Assembly (NCBI GenBank): GCA_900543675.1 | Contig: UQRY01000024.1 | Coordinates: 1-30,428 of the forward strand | DNA length: 30,428 nucleotides | Direction of reading: 5' to 3' | Source: an uncultured Mycoplasmatota bacterium | Lineage (GTDB): Bacteria > Bacillota_I > Bacilli_A > RF39 > UBA660 | Shown here: one piece after another, positions 7,664 through 16,030 of the stretch | How the letters are laid out: each line of letters starts with the position of its first letter | How positions within the stretch are numbered: position 1 is the stretch's first letter | Made by a program: the position numbers and the translations under genes | The notes under the pieces: generated by a model | Database searches by the model: none | The model's input: the letters and a program-made list of their open reading frames with translations, nothing else | What the model was told of the DNA's origin: nothing

Positions 7664-8434
7664 ATGTTTAAAGAGTTATACAATTATAGACAATTATTAA
7701 AAAGCAATATTAAAAAAGATATACGTGGTAAATACAAGGGCTCTTTTTTAGGCGTTTTGTGGTCATTCGTCAACCCATTATTGATGACCTTAGTATATGC
7801 AATTGTTTTCCCTTATATTTTAAAAGATACTGGCGATAATTATGTTACATTCTTAGTAATAGGAATCCTACCATGGACCTTTTTTACTACTGTGATTAGT
7901 CAAGGTACCTATTGTATCCTGGCGAATGCGGGGATTATTAAAAAAGTATATTTTCCAAGAGAAATATTACCAATATCGATTGCCACTAGTGGACTGATTA
8001 ATTTCTTAATTTCTTGCTTAATTATATTCCTTTTCTTAATTTTTAGTGGTGTTGGTTTCAGTATTCAAATATTATGGCTACCATTAATCATCTTAACTCA
8101 ATACCTATTTTCGCTTGCATTAATATTTATTACAAGCGCAGTTAATGTTTATATCAGAGATGCAGAGTATATTATTAACTTTATTGTCAGCATGTTATTT
8201 TATGCAACACCGATTTTATATAAAGCAGAAACCTTTACAGGGTCAGCTATAGAGTGGATAATTAAACTAAATCCAATGGCGACCATAATTACTTGTTATC
8301 ATGACGTTTTATTCTATCAGTCATTACCACATATAAAATCATTATTAATTGTATTATTAGGTAGCATTATTTTACTTTGGGTTGGTTATAAAATCTTTAA
8401 AGAACTAGAAAAAAGATTTGCTGAGGAGGTTTAA
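7664..8434 (+). CDS. ABC-2 type permease, Wzm/TagG type
   Basis: The membrane subunit paired with the ATPase at 6895. It is 256 residues long with about six membrane helices and a cytoplasmic N-terminus carrying the family motif KDIRGKYKGSFLGVLWSFVNP, which resembles the opening of TagG, Wzm and RfbA permeases. The later helix with FYATPILY and the conserved LNPMATII turn also fit. I chose ATG 7664, one base past the ATPase stop, because AAAGGTG lies about 9 bases upstream; an in-frame GTG at 7655 would touch that site. The next GT gene begins 2 bases after its stop. It forms a two-by-two transporter with the ATPase and moves the finished lipid-linked glycan across the membrane. Confidence 0.92.
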   Translation: MFKELYNYRQLLKSNIKKDIRGKYKGSFLGVLWSFVNPLLMTLVYAIVFPYILKDTGDNYVTFLVIGILPWTFFTTVISQGTYCILANAGIIKKVYFPREILPISIATSGLINFLISCLIIFLFLIFSGVGFSIQILWLPLIILTQYLFSLALIFITSAVNVYIRDAEYIINFIVSMLFYATPILYKAETFTGSAIEWIIKLNPMATIITCYHDVLFYQSLPHIKSLLIVLLGSIILLWVGYKIFKELEKRFAEEV

Positions 8435-8436
8435 TT

Positions 8437-10521
8437 ATGGAAAAATGCGATGTAATCATTCCAGTATATAATGCCCCGGATTATACAAAATTATGTTTAT
8501 ACACTTTATTTAAAAATACAGAAAACGATACTTTAAATAAGGTATATCTTTTAAATGATAATTCAAATGAAATGACACATAATTTATTAGAAAATTTAGC
8601 TGAAAAATATTCTGATAAAGTTGTTTTAATACACAATAAAGAAAACCTTGGATTTATTAAAAATGTTAATCATGGGATGCAAATGTCGGAATCTAATTTC
8701 GTTTTACTATTAAATACAGATTGTTTAATTGGCTATCATACCATTGAGAAATTAATGGACCATATGCAAAAAGATAAAAAAATAGGATTAATCTGCCCAG
8801 TCAGTTCCAATGCTGCCAATCTAACATTACCTATGTTTCCTGGGTTTAGTTACATGATGATGGATCGCTTATTAGGAAAAAAATTTGAGGGTATGAATTT
8901 TGATGCTTGCACAGTAGTAGGTAATTGCTTAATGATCAGTAAATCTTGTATTAAAAAAGTAGGATACTTTGATGAGATATATGGTATGGGATATTGCGAT
9001 GAAACGGACTATCAATTTCAAGCAATGGAAAAAGGTTTTAAAGCAAAAGTTGCTATTGACTGTTATGTATTTCATAAAGCAGAAATGTCTTTTAATACGA
9101 CAAATCAATCTAGAAACGAGCGTTTGGAAAGAAATAGAAAAATTTTCTTTGCTCGCTGGGGAGATGCTTATGATGAATTACTAAAAAAATATGAAGAAAA
9201 TGATCCTATTAAATATATAAATAGTCATATTACGGAGAAAGACAAAGTGATCAATTATGATTATATGTTTGTCTGCCCACAAAACAGTAGTTCTGCTGGA
9301 GGAGTAAAAGTAATTATAGATTTAGTTAACTATTTAACGATAAACGGACTAAATATAGGATTATTAAATTTACGACCTGGAGATTACAATGAGATTATTT
9401 TATTTAATATTGCTACGGTATTAGATATTCCTAATATAAAAGCAAAATATTTATTGGCAACAATTTTTGATAGTGTATACTTTACAAGAAAAATGGCGGA
9501 CAAAATAGGTGCTAAATTAATTTATTTTTCTCAAGGATATGAGTTTGTTTTTGAAAATGGAATACATTATGGCAAAGTGGAAGTTTCTTTCAAATTGGTA
9601 GACTATGTATTAACTGTTTCAAATTATTTAAAAGAAGTGTACAAAGAGTTACTAGAAGTAGAATCTACGGCAATTGTAAATGGAATCGATCTAGATTTAG
9701 CTTTATCTAAACCAACGGAAAATAGACGAACAATTGCGATGATTTTAAGGGATGAACCCCGAAAAGCAGATTATATGGTATTAGATATCATAAAACATAT
9801 TACAGCTAAATTTGATAATGTAGAAATTAATTTAATGATTAATAATAAAACGGCTGCTTTACCAGTTAACAATAATGAAAAAGTAAAAATAAATAAGTTC
9901 TATGGACCTTTATCTAGAAATGAAATTTATGAGATTTTAAGAAGATCAGATATCTTTATCGATACATCACTAAGTGAAGGATTTGGTTTGATGCCTTTAG
10001 AAGCAATGGCAAATAGTGTAGTACCTATTATTTCTAACTCATTTGGAATTAATGATTTTGCTCATGATCAAAAGGATTCTATCATTATCCAAAATGTCAA
10101 TAACCCATATGCTTACATAAGTGCAATAGAAGACTTATTAAGTGATGATCAAAAACTAACAAAGATGAAAAAGAATGCTTATGCAAATGCCAAAAAATTT
10201 GATTTTGATACGGTAATTGACAATTATTTAAAGTATTTTAAAGAAGTAGAAAATGGAGCAATTCAACCTACTGAACAGTCTATTAGTTTGAAAGAAATGG
10301 AATTACTTTCTAATTATGTTTACAGTGATCAAAAATACAAAGATGAGATAAATAATAGTAGTTATGAATTAAAAAACTTTAAGAATAGAAATTCAACTGA
10401 ACCAGCTCGCCAAACTAGGCTCCAAAGAATAATAATTGTACTAAAAGAGTTTTTCAAAGCAAACTTCTTCCTATTGAAAATGTTAATTAAATCGATTTTC
10501 AAAAAAGATTTTAGAATATAG
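8437..10521 (+). CDS. Bifunctional GT2-GT4 glycosyltransferase
   Basis: A 694-residue two-domain glycosyltransferase. Residues 1-245 form a rhamnosyltransferase-like GT2 domain with VIIPVYNAP (6-14), LNDNSNE, the DxD equivalent LNTDC (92-96) and the base-region motif YCDETDYQF (186-194). Residues about 275-610 form a GT4 (GT-B fold) domain with SSSAGGVKV near the donor site and the E-x7-E pair E514/E522 in SEGFGLMPLEAM. A tail of about 85 residues ends in a hydrophobic-basic stretch that may bind the membrane. Two active sites suggest that it adds two consecutive sugars of the repeat unit. It follows the permease by 2 bases with AGGAGG overlapping that gene's end, and is paralogous to the next gene. 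Sugar specificities are unknown. Confidence 0.85.
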   Translation: MEKCDVIIPVYNAPDYTKLCLYTLFKNTENDTLNKVYLLNDNSNEMTHNLLENLAEKYSDKVVLIHNKENLGFIKNVNHGMQMSESNFVLLLNTDCLIGYHTIEKLMDHMQKDKKIGLICPVSSNAANLTLPMFPGFSYMMMDRLLGKKFEGMNFDACTVVGNCLMISKSCIKKVGYFDEIYGMGYCDETDYQFQAMEKGFKAKVAIDCYVFHKAEMSFNTTNQSRNERLERNRKIFFARWGDAYDELLKKYEENDPIKYINSHITEKDKVINYDYMFVCPQNSSSAGGVKVIIDLVNYLTINGLNIGLLNLRPGDYNEIILFNIATVLDIPNIKAKYLLATIFDSVYFTRKMADKIGAKLIYFSQGYEFVFENGIHYGKVEVSFKLVDYVLTVSNYLKEVYKELLEVESTAIVNGIDLDLALSKPTENRRTIAMILRDEPRKADYMVLDIIKHITAKFDNVEINLMINNKTAALPVNNNEKVKINKFYGPLSRNEIYEILRRSDIFIDTSLSEGFGLMPLEAMANSVVPIISNSFGINDFAHDQKDSIIIQNVNNPYAYISAIEDLLSDDQKLTKMKKNAYANAKKFDFDTVIDNYLKYFKEVENGAIQPTEQSISLKEMELLSNYVYSDQKYKDEINNSSYELKNFKNRNSTEPARQTRLQRIIIVLKEFFKANFFLLKMLIKSIFKKDFRI

Positions 10522-10532
10522 GTGAAAATTAT

Positions 10533-12728
10533 ATGAAGTCATGCACAATTATTATGCCAATTTATAATGCTTATGATGCAACGAAAGCAGCTATTGAATC
10601 AGTAATTAAGCATACAGATTTAAAAACAAATAAATTACTGTTAATTAATGATAAAAGTACAGACGAAAGAATAGATGAACTTCTTTCTAATTATCAAGGT
10701 CCTAATATTATTATCCAACATAATCAGGAGAATTTAGGGTTTGTAAAAACAGTTAATATTGGAATGAAATTTGATAAAAATGATGTACTATTACTAAATT
10801 CTGATACAGAAGTAACAGCCAATTGGTTAGAAAAAATAAAAAATTGTGCCTATCAAGACGATAATATTGCAACAGTTACTCCACTATCCAATAATGCTAC
10901 TTTAGCTTCTGTTCCAAAGCCCTTTGTACCAAGTGTATTACCTGAAGGATATTCATTAGATAAAATGGCAGAACTAGTTGAAAATTGTTCTTACAAAGAA
11001 TATCCAGAAATTCCAACTGGACATGGGTTCTGTCTATTTATTAAAAGAGAAGTTTTAAATAAAGTAGGATATTTTGATGAAGAATCCTTTGGAAAAGGAT
11101 ATGGTGAAGAAAGTGATTTTTGCTATCGATGCTTTAACTATGGATACCGACATGTTCTTTGCGATGATACTTATATTTATCACAAAGAATCCCAATCATT
11201 TACAGACAGTAAAATTGAAAGAATAAAAAAAGCTGGCGAAATTATTGAAAAGAGATATCCTTCATATTTGAGTCGTTTGAACTCATGGTGTCAAAGAAAA
11301 CCTCATCGCTATATTGGAGATAATATAGGTTTACATTTAGGAGCAGTAGAACCACGCCCTAATATCTTGTTTATTATTCATGACTGGGATAAAAATAATT
11401 TAGGCGGAACCACTTTACATGCTGATGATATTGTTCAAACACTAAGAAATAAATATAATTTTCATATTTTTACTAAGAATAGAATTGGTTACGCAGTTTA
11501 TTCGTATTATGAACAAACAGAAACAAAGATTCAACTACCAGATATTGAAGAATTTAAAGATTTGCGATATTACAATAGTGAATATCAAAAGCTATTAGAA
11601 AAGATTATTGATATGTTTCAAATTTCAATCGTTCATATTCACCATCTAAAGGGACATTATTTCAATATAAAAAATATAATCAATAAATATAAATTATATA
11701 TTATTATTAGTCTTCATGACTATTATAGTATTTGCCCGCAAATTACGAAATTATATAAGAACGAACAATATTGTGGATGTACTCCAAACAAGGAAAAGTG
11801 TGCGGAATGTTTACGTTACTTGTTCAAAAATGATCTGAATATAGATTGTTGGCGTCATGAATGGCATTCATTACTAAAGAGTGCAAACAAAATTATTGTA
11901 CCTAGTGAGAGTACCAAAAAAGAGATCAATAAAATTTATCAAGATCTAGATTTAACAGTAATAGAACATGGAATAAATATAAAGAAGGAAACTTCAAAAT
12001 TACAAGTTGATATTAATAAAAACTTCAATGTAGCTTTTGTTGGTGCTATTGGCATTCATAAAGGAAGTAAAATACTAGAAGAGTTTATCAAGAGAAAAGA
12101 CTGGAAAAATATCAAATTGCATTTGTTTGGTATATTAGATAGTCCTCTTCAGAAAAATACTAAATTTTATATTAACCACGGACGTTATAAACGCGAAGAA
12201 TTAAAAGAAAAGCTAAAGAAAAACAATATTCAATTAATCTGCTTACTTTCTACTGTACCGGAAACCTATTCGTATTCTTTAAGTGAAAGTATTGCTTGTG
12301 GAATCCCTGTTTTAGCTTTCAATATTGGTGCTCTTGGTGAACGTGTGAAAAAGAGTCAAGTAGGTTGGTTAATAGATGCTAATTCTACTTGTGATCAAAT
12401 TATCCAGAAAATTCGTGAAATTGCAAGTAATCCTGAACAATATACTAAAATAGTAGACAATATTAACAAAACTTCATTAAAAACAATAAATCAGATGGCA
12501 AATGACTATCATAAAATCTATAAGAGTCACGTGAAAGAAACATTAGTAAAAACAGATATCATCAAGGAATATTTACGAACTAGTCGATATTATCATGAAA
12601 CATCATTACTTGTCGACAGTAGTGCATGGGTATTTAGTACTTTGAAATGGAAAATTATTTCCAAGTTAAAAATACCAAAACCAGTCAAAAAAATAGGAAA
12701 AACAATAATCAATAAAGCAAAAAGTTAG
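10533..12728 (+). CDS. Bifunctional GT2-GT4 glycosyltransferase with four-Cys insert
   Basis: A 731-residue paralogue of the preceding enzyme with the same order of domains. The GT2 part (1-245) has IIMPIYNAYDATK (6-18), LINDKSTDE, LNSDTEV (88-94) and GEESDFCYR (191-199). The GT4 part (about 275-665) has DWDKNNLGGTTLH near its start and the acidic pair in the SYSLSESIACGIPVLAF region (580-596); the first acidic position reads PETYSYSLSE, so the E-x7-E motif (E577/E585) is retained. An insert at about 401-426 holds C401, C414, C416, C423 and C426, with the pattern CGC then CAEC, which could bind zinc. The C-terminus is rich in Lys and Pro and probably membrane-peripheral. The gene lies 11 bases after the previous one, in the same operon. 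It probably adds two further sugars. Confidence 0.85.
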   Translation: MKSCTIIMPIYNAYDATKAAIESVIKHTDLKTNKLLLINDKSTDERIDELLSNYQGPNIIIQHNQENLGFVKTVNIGMKFDKNDVLLLNSDTEVTANWLEKIKNCAYQDDNIATVTPLSNNATLASVPKPFVPSVLPEGYSLDKMAELVENCSYKEYPEIPTGHGFCLFIKREVLNKVGYFDEESFGKGYGEESDFCYRCFNYGYRHVLCDDTYIYHKESQSFTDSKIERIKKAGEIIEKRYPSYLSRLNSWCQRKPHRYIGDNIGLHLGAVEPRPNILFIIHDWDKNNLGGTTLHADDIVQTLRNKYNFHIFTKNRIGYAVYSYYEQTETKIQLPDIEEFKDLRYYNSEYQKLLEKIIDMFQISIVHIHHLKGHYFNIKNIINKYKLYIIISLHDYYSICPQITKLYKNEQYCGCTPNKEKCAECLRYLFKNDLNIDCWRHEWHSLLKSANKIIVPSESTKKEINKIYQDLDLTVIEHGINIKKETSKLQVDINKNFNVAFVGAIGIHKGSKILEEFIKRKDWKNIKLHLFGILDSPLQKNTKFYINHGRYKREELKEKLKKNNIQLICLLSTVPETYSYSLSESIACGIPVLAFNIGALGERVKKSQVGWLIDANSTCDQIIQKIREIASNPEQYTKIVDNINKTSLKTINQMANDYHKIYKSHVKETLVKTDIIKEYLRTSRYYHETSLLVDSSAWVFSTLKWKIISKLKIPKPVKKIGKTIINKAKS

Positions 12729-12736
12729 GTGAAAGA

Positions 12737-13585
12737 ATGAAAGTAGCAGGAATTGTAACATTATATTATCCTGATGGAGATGTATTAGAAAATATAGAAT
12801 CGTATTTATCGGAGATTGATCAATTATATGTAATCGATAATACTCCAGAAAAAGAAAATAAAGAAGTTTTGCCTAACGATAAACGAATAGTTTATTTACC
12901 TAATCATCAGAATGTAGGTGTTGCTAAAGCATTAAACATTGGAGCAAAAGAAGCGATTAAAGCTGGATATTCTTGGTTATTAACAATGGATCAAGATAGT
13001 AGATTTAAAAAAGGATCCGTAACTAAAATGATCAATTATTTAAATAAGAATAAGAATAGAAAAGATATAGGGCTAATCACACCATGGCATGTTATCAACA
13101 CAGGTGTAAAAAAGCCTAAAGAAAAAATTGATCATCCTTTAGAAGTAATGACATCAGGAAATATGATTAATTTAGAAGCTTATCAAAAGATAAAAGGATT
13201 TAAAGATTGGTATTTCATCGATGCTATTGACATTGAGTATTGCATGAATCTCAATAGACACGGCTATAAGATTGATCGGTTAAACGATGTAGAATTAAAG
13301 CATGATTTAGGAGATATTGAAGTAAAACATGTTTTAAATAGAAATTTTGTCTGTAGTAATCATAATGCCTTTAGAAGATATTTTATGGTAAGGAATACCT
13401 TTTATCTTTGCCAAGAATATGAAAAAGATTTTCCAGAATATTGCCACTTTCTAAAAAGAGGCTTGCGCGGTCAATTGCAGAATATTGTTTTATTTGAAAA
13501 AGATAAAATAAAGAAAATAAGAAATATGTATAGAGGATATCGTGACTTTAAAAGAAATAGAAAAGGAGAGTACCCATATCATTAG
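12737..13585 (+). CDS. GT2 rhamnosyltransferase-like glycosyltransferase
   Basis: A 282-residue single-domain GT2 enzyme of the RfbF/rhamnosyltransferase group: GIVTLYYPDGDV at the start, the VIDNTP strand, LPNHQNVGVAKALNIG (54-69) and the DxD motif MDQDS (84-88). Later motifs MTSGNMINLEAY and FIDAIDIEYCMNLNRHGYKI hold the acceptor-side Asp residues typical of the group. The C-terminus is basic and may touch the membrane. It starts 8 bases after the preceding gene with GGTGAAAG as ribosome site, so it belongs to the export operon. Rhamnose is the commonest donor in this family, but no dTDP-rhamnose biosynthesis genes are in the window, so the donor sugar stays open. Confidence 0.85.
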   Translation: MKVAGIVTLYYPDGDVLENIESYLSEIDQLYVIDNTPEKENKEVLPNDKRIVYLPNHQNVGVAKALNIGAKEAIKAGYSWLLTMDQDSRFKKGSVTKMINYLNKNKNRKDIGLITPWHVINTGVKKPKEKIDHPLEVMTSGNMINLEAYQKIKGFKDWYFIDAIDIEYCMNLNRHGYKIDRLNDVELKHDLGDIEVKHVLNRNFVCSNHNAFRRYFMVRNTFYLCQEYEKDFPEYCHFLKRGLRGQLQNIVLFEKDKIKKIRNMYRGYRDFKRNRKGEYPYH

Positions 13586-13609
13586 TATAAAAATAGGGGG
13601 AAAGTAAAA

Positions 13610-14614
13610 ATGCAAAGTATTCTAGTAACCGGAGGTATGGGCTACATCGGTAGTCATACAGTAGTTGAATTATTAGAAAATAACTATGAAGTAATTATTA
13701 TTGATAATTTGATCAACTCTAAATTAGAAGTATTGGATAATATTGAAAAGATAACTGGGAAACGCCCTAAGTTTTATCAGTATGACTTATGTAATCAAAA
13801 TGATTTAGAACAAGTATTTAAGGAAAATAGAATCGATGCTGTTATTCATTTTGCTGGCTTAAAAGCAGTAGGAGAATCAGTACAAAAACCACTTCTATAT
13901 TATCAAAATAACTTAGTATCGACTTTAAATTTACTAGAGGTAATGACTAAGCATAATTGTAAAAAACTAGTATTTTCTTCAAGTGCGACAGTTTACGGTA
14001 CTCCGAAATCTTTGCCAATTAAAGAAGATTTCCCACTATCAACTACCAATCCTTATGGTTCAACCAAGTTATTCATCGAATATATGTTAAAAGATTTATA
14101 CAAGTCTGATCCTACTTGGAGTATAGCTATCCTTCGTTACTTTAATCCAATTGGAGCTCATTCATCTTATTTATTAGGAGAAGATCCTAATGGTATTCCT
14201 AATAATTTAATGCCTTATATTGTGAAAGTAGCCACGAAAGAACTTGATCATTTAAATATTTTTGGAAATGATTATGACACAAAGGATGGAACAGGGGTAA
14301 GAGATTATATTCATGTAGTAGATCTTGCCAAAGGTCATATAAAAGCAATTGAAAAAATCATGAAAAGTAACCAAGTAGATTGCTATAATTTAGGAACAGG
14401 GCATGGATACAGTGTTTTAGAAATTGTAAATACATTTGAGCGAATAAATAATATTAAAGTCCCTTATCAGATTACAAAAAGAAGAGATGGAGATATTGCT
14501 GAATGTTATGCAGATCCATCTTATGCTAAACAGGAATTAAATTTTACGTGTACGAAAACGTTAGAAGATATGGTAAGAGATAGTTACCAATATAGAGTGA
14601 AAAATAGAAAATAA
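13610..14614 (+). CDS. galE: UDP-glucose 4-epimerase
   Basis: GalE interconverts UDP-glucose and UDP-galactose (in some homologues also the N-acetyl forms) with tightly bound NAD. At 334 residues it has the usual family length. The Rossmann motif TGGMGYIG (7-14) binds NAD, SSSATVYG (123-130) holds the catalytic Ser/Thr, and the YGSTK motif gives the Y149-x3-K153 pair; LRYFNPIGAH and the GTGVRDYIHVVDLAKGH segment are also characteristic. It is the last gene of the 6895-14614 operon, 24 bases after the rhamnosyltransferase-like gene and preceded by AGGGGGAAAG, and its stop codon is followed at once by a strong terminator. Its place suggests that it supplies galactose (or GalNAc) for the glycan built by the upstream enzymes. 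Confidence 0.96.
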   Translation: MQSILVTGGMGYIGSHTVVELLENNYEVIIIDNLINSKLEVLDNIEKITGKRPKFYQYDLCNQNDLEQVFKENRIDAVIHFAGLKAVGESVQKPLLYYQNNLVSTLNLLEVMTKHNCKKLVFSSSATVYGTPKSLPIKEDFPLSTTNPYGSTKLFIEYMLKDLYKSDPTWSIAILRYFNPIGAHSSYLLGEDPNGIPNNLMPYIVKVATKELDHLNIFGNDYDTKDGTGVRDYIHVVDLAKGHIKAIEKIMKSNQVDCYNLGTGHGYSVLEIVNTFERINNIKVPYQITKRRDGDIAECYADPSYAKQELNFTCTKTLEDMVRDSYQYRVKNRK

Positions 14615-14653
14615 AAAGGTATGATTAACAATAAAATTAATCATACTTTTTTT
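14615..14653. terminator. Bidirectional intrinsic terminator between convergent genes
   Basis: GTATGATTAA (14619-14628) pairs with TTAATCATAC (14637-14646), a perfect 10-bp stem with an 8-base loop, bordered by A residues on the left and seven or more T residues on the right. It works in both directions: it ends the galE operon on the plus strand and the amidohydrolase gene on the minus strand, whose stop codon lies inside the right arm. Confidence 0.88.
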
Positions 14654-15930
14654 GATAATCTTTCAATAATAGAATCAATTTTTCTTTTTAGTTCTTCTTC
14701 ATCGATTGGTAAAAGTAGTTGATGATTTCTCATTAATATTTCTCCATTTATCATTGTTGTATCTACATGCTTGCTTTCTGTATTATGAACGATCTGAGTA
14801 ATTAAATCAACTGTTGGATATGATTCGATATCAGAATAGTCAAGAATGATAATATCGGCCAGTTTTCCTACTTCAATTGAACCAATTTTATCTTCTAATC
14901 CTAAAGCTTTGGCTCCATTTACTGTCGCTAGTTTTAAAACGTCGTAAGAACTAAAAACAGTAGGATCTTGATAAAGAGCCTTTTGGAGTTGATCAGTAAC
15001 CGACATGTGATAGAACAAGTTAAGATTATTACCACTTCCTTGACCATCTGTACCTAAACAAACATTAATTCCATGTTTTTTATAGCTACTAATATCGGCA
15101 ATTCCACATCCTAAATTAAGATTACTAACTGGATTAGTTACAATGGAGACATCTTTTCCTCTTAACATTTCTTGTTCTCTTTCGGAAATAAAAGTCCCAT
15201 GGGCAAGAATTAATTTATTTTCTAAAAAGCCAAGTTCCTCTAAAGCTTCAACGGGTAGTTTTTGATAATCTTGTTCAATCCCCTGTACCTCGCTCTTATT
15301 CTCGCAAAAATGCATGTGAATCGGTAAATGTAAATCATCTGCCAACTGTTTACACTTTTTTAAATACTCTTTACTACAAGTATACATTGCGTGAGGTGTC
15401 AAACTAAAACTAAGAAGAGGAGAGTCTTTATGGCTATGATAAAGATCCATAAAATCTTGGATTCTTTCTATCGAAGCATCATCACCATTACCCATTAAAC
15501 ATCTAGAATACATACATCTAACTTTAGATTCCTCCAAAGCCCGAATGCTTCCTCGCCAACCGAAATACATATCATTAGCGGTTGTCGTTCCCGTTTTGAT
15601 CATCTCAATACAAGATAATAAAGTCGTATAATAAAGATCATCATCAGTCATATTATCTTCGATTGGCCAAATTTTCTTGTTTAGCCAGTCCTGTAAATTT
15701 AAATTATCATTCGTCGCCCGAAAAATACTCATTCCTAAATGTGTATGTCCATTAATTAAACCAGGCATCACAATTTTTCCGGTTGCATCGATCAATTCAT
15801 CATAGTTACCATCATAGTTTTCGCATATTTCACAAATATAGTGATCTTCAATCACGATATCTACGTTTTTAAATCGTTCACGACTAGAGTCCATCGTGAT
15901 AACTGTTCCATTTTTGATTACTTTTTTCAT
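14641..15930 (-). CDS. mtaD: Amidohydrolase, 5'-methylthioadenosine/S-adenosylhomocysteine deaminase family
   Basis: A metal-dependent TIM-barrel deaminase of the MtaD/TrzA group, which hydrolyses the amino group of adenine or related rings, for example MTA or SAH to the inosine forms. Metal and catalytic residues are visible: NGHTHLGM (H62, H64), PIHMHFCE (H207, E210), LAHGTF (H244) and LGTDGQGS (D295). I chose ATG 15930 (429 residues) because AAGGAGG sits at the right distance; the ATG at 15948 overlaps the likely -10 and has no ribosome site. It is a lone gene, convergent with galE and divergent from the adhesin gene, so it is probably not part of the glycan pathway. It may recycle SAH made by methyltransferases such as MiaB or the fusion protein. 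Guanine or other deaminase activity cannot be excluded. Confidence 0.87.
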   Translation of the reverse strand: MKKVIKNGTVITMDSSRERFKNVDIVIEDHYICEICENYDGNYDELIDATGKIVMPGLINGHTHLGMSIFRATNDNLNLQDWLNKKIWPIEDNMTDDDLYYTTLLSCIEMIKTGTTTANDMYFGWRGSIRALEESKVRCMYSRCLMGNGDDASIERIQDFMDLYHSHKDSPLLSFSLTPHAMYTCSKEYLKKCKQLADDLHLPIHMHFCENKSEVQGIEQDYQKLPVEALEELGFLENKLILAHGTFISEREQEMLRGKDVSIVTNPVSNLNLGCGIADISSYKKHGINVCLGTDGQGSGNNLNLFYHMSVTDQLQKALYQDPTVFSSYDVLKLATVNGAKALGLEDKIGSIEVGKLADIIILDYSDIESYPTVDLITQIVHNTESKHVDTTMINGEILMRNHQLLLPIDEEELKRKIDSIIERLSKKV

Positions 15931-15946
15931 ATTATCCTCCTTACTC

Positions 15947-15952
15947 ATTATA
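15947..15952 (-). promoter_or_regulatory. -10 element of the amidohydrolase promoter
   Basis: On the minus strand TATAAT lies just upstream of the AAGGAGG ribosome site, with TTTTCA as a weak -35 at 17 bases. The leader RNA would be very short. The match of the -10 is perfect but the -35 is poor. Confidence 0.4.
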
Positions 15953-16030
15953 CAATATTTTAAAATTTTTGAAAATAAAGCGAGATGTTTTCTCTTTTCC
16001 TTAGAATAATAGAGATAGGGGGAGAGATAA

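Noticed and set aside
15931..15948. Upstream ATG at 15948 for the amidohydrolase
   Set aside because: It overlaps the -10 hexamer and has no ribosome site; the added codons contain the AAGGAGG of ATG 15930.
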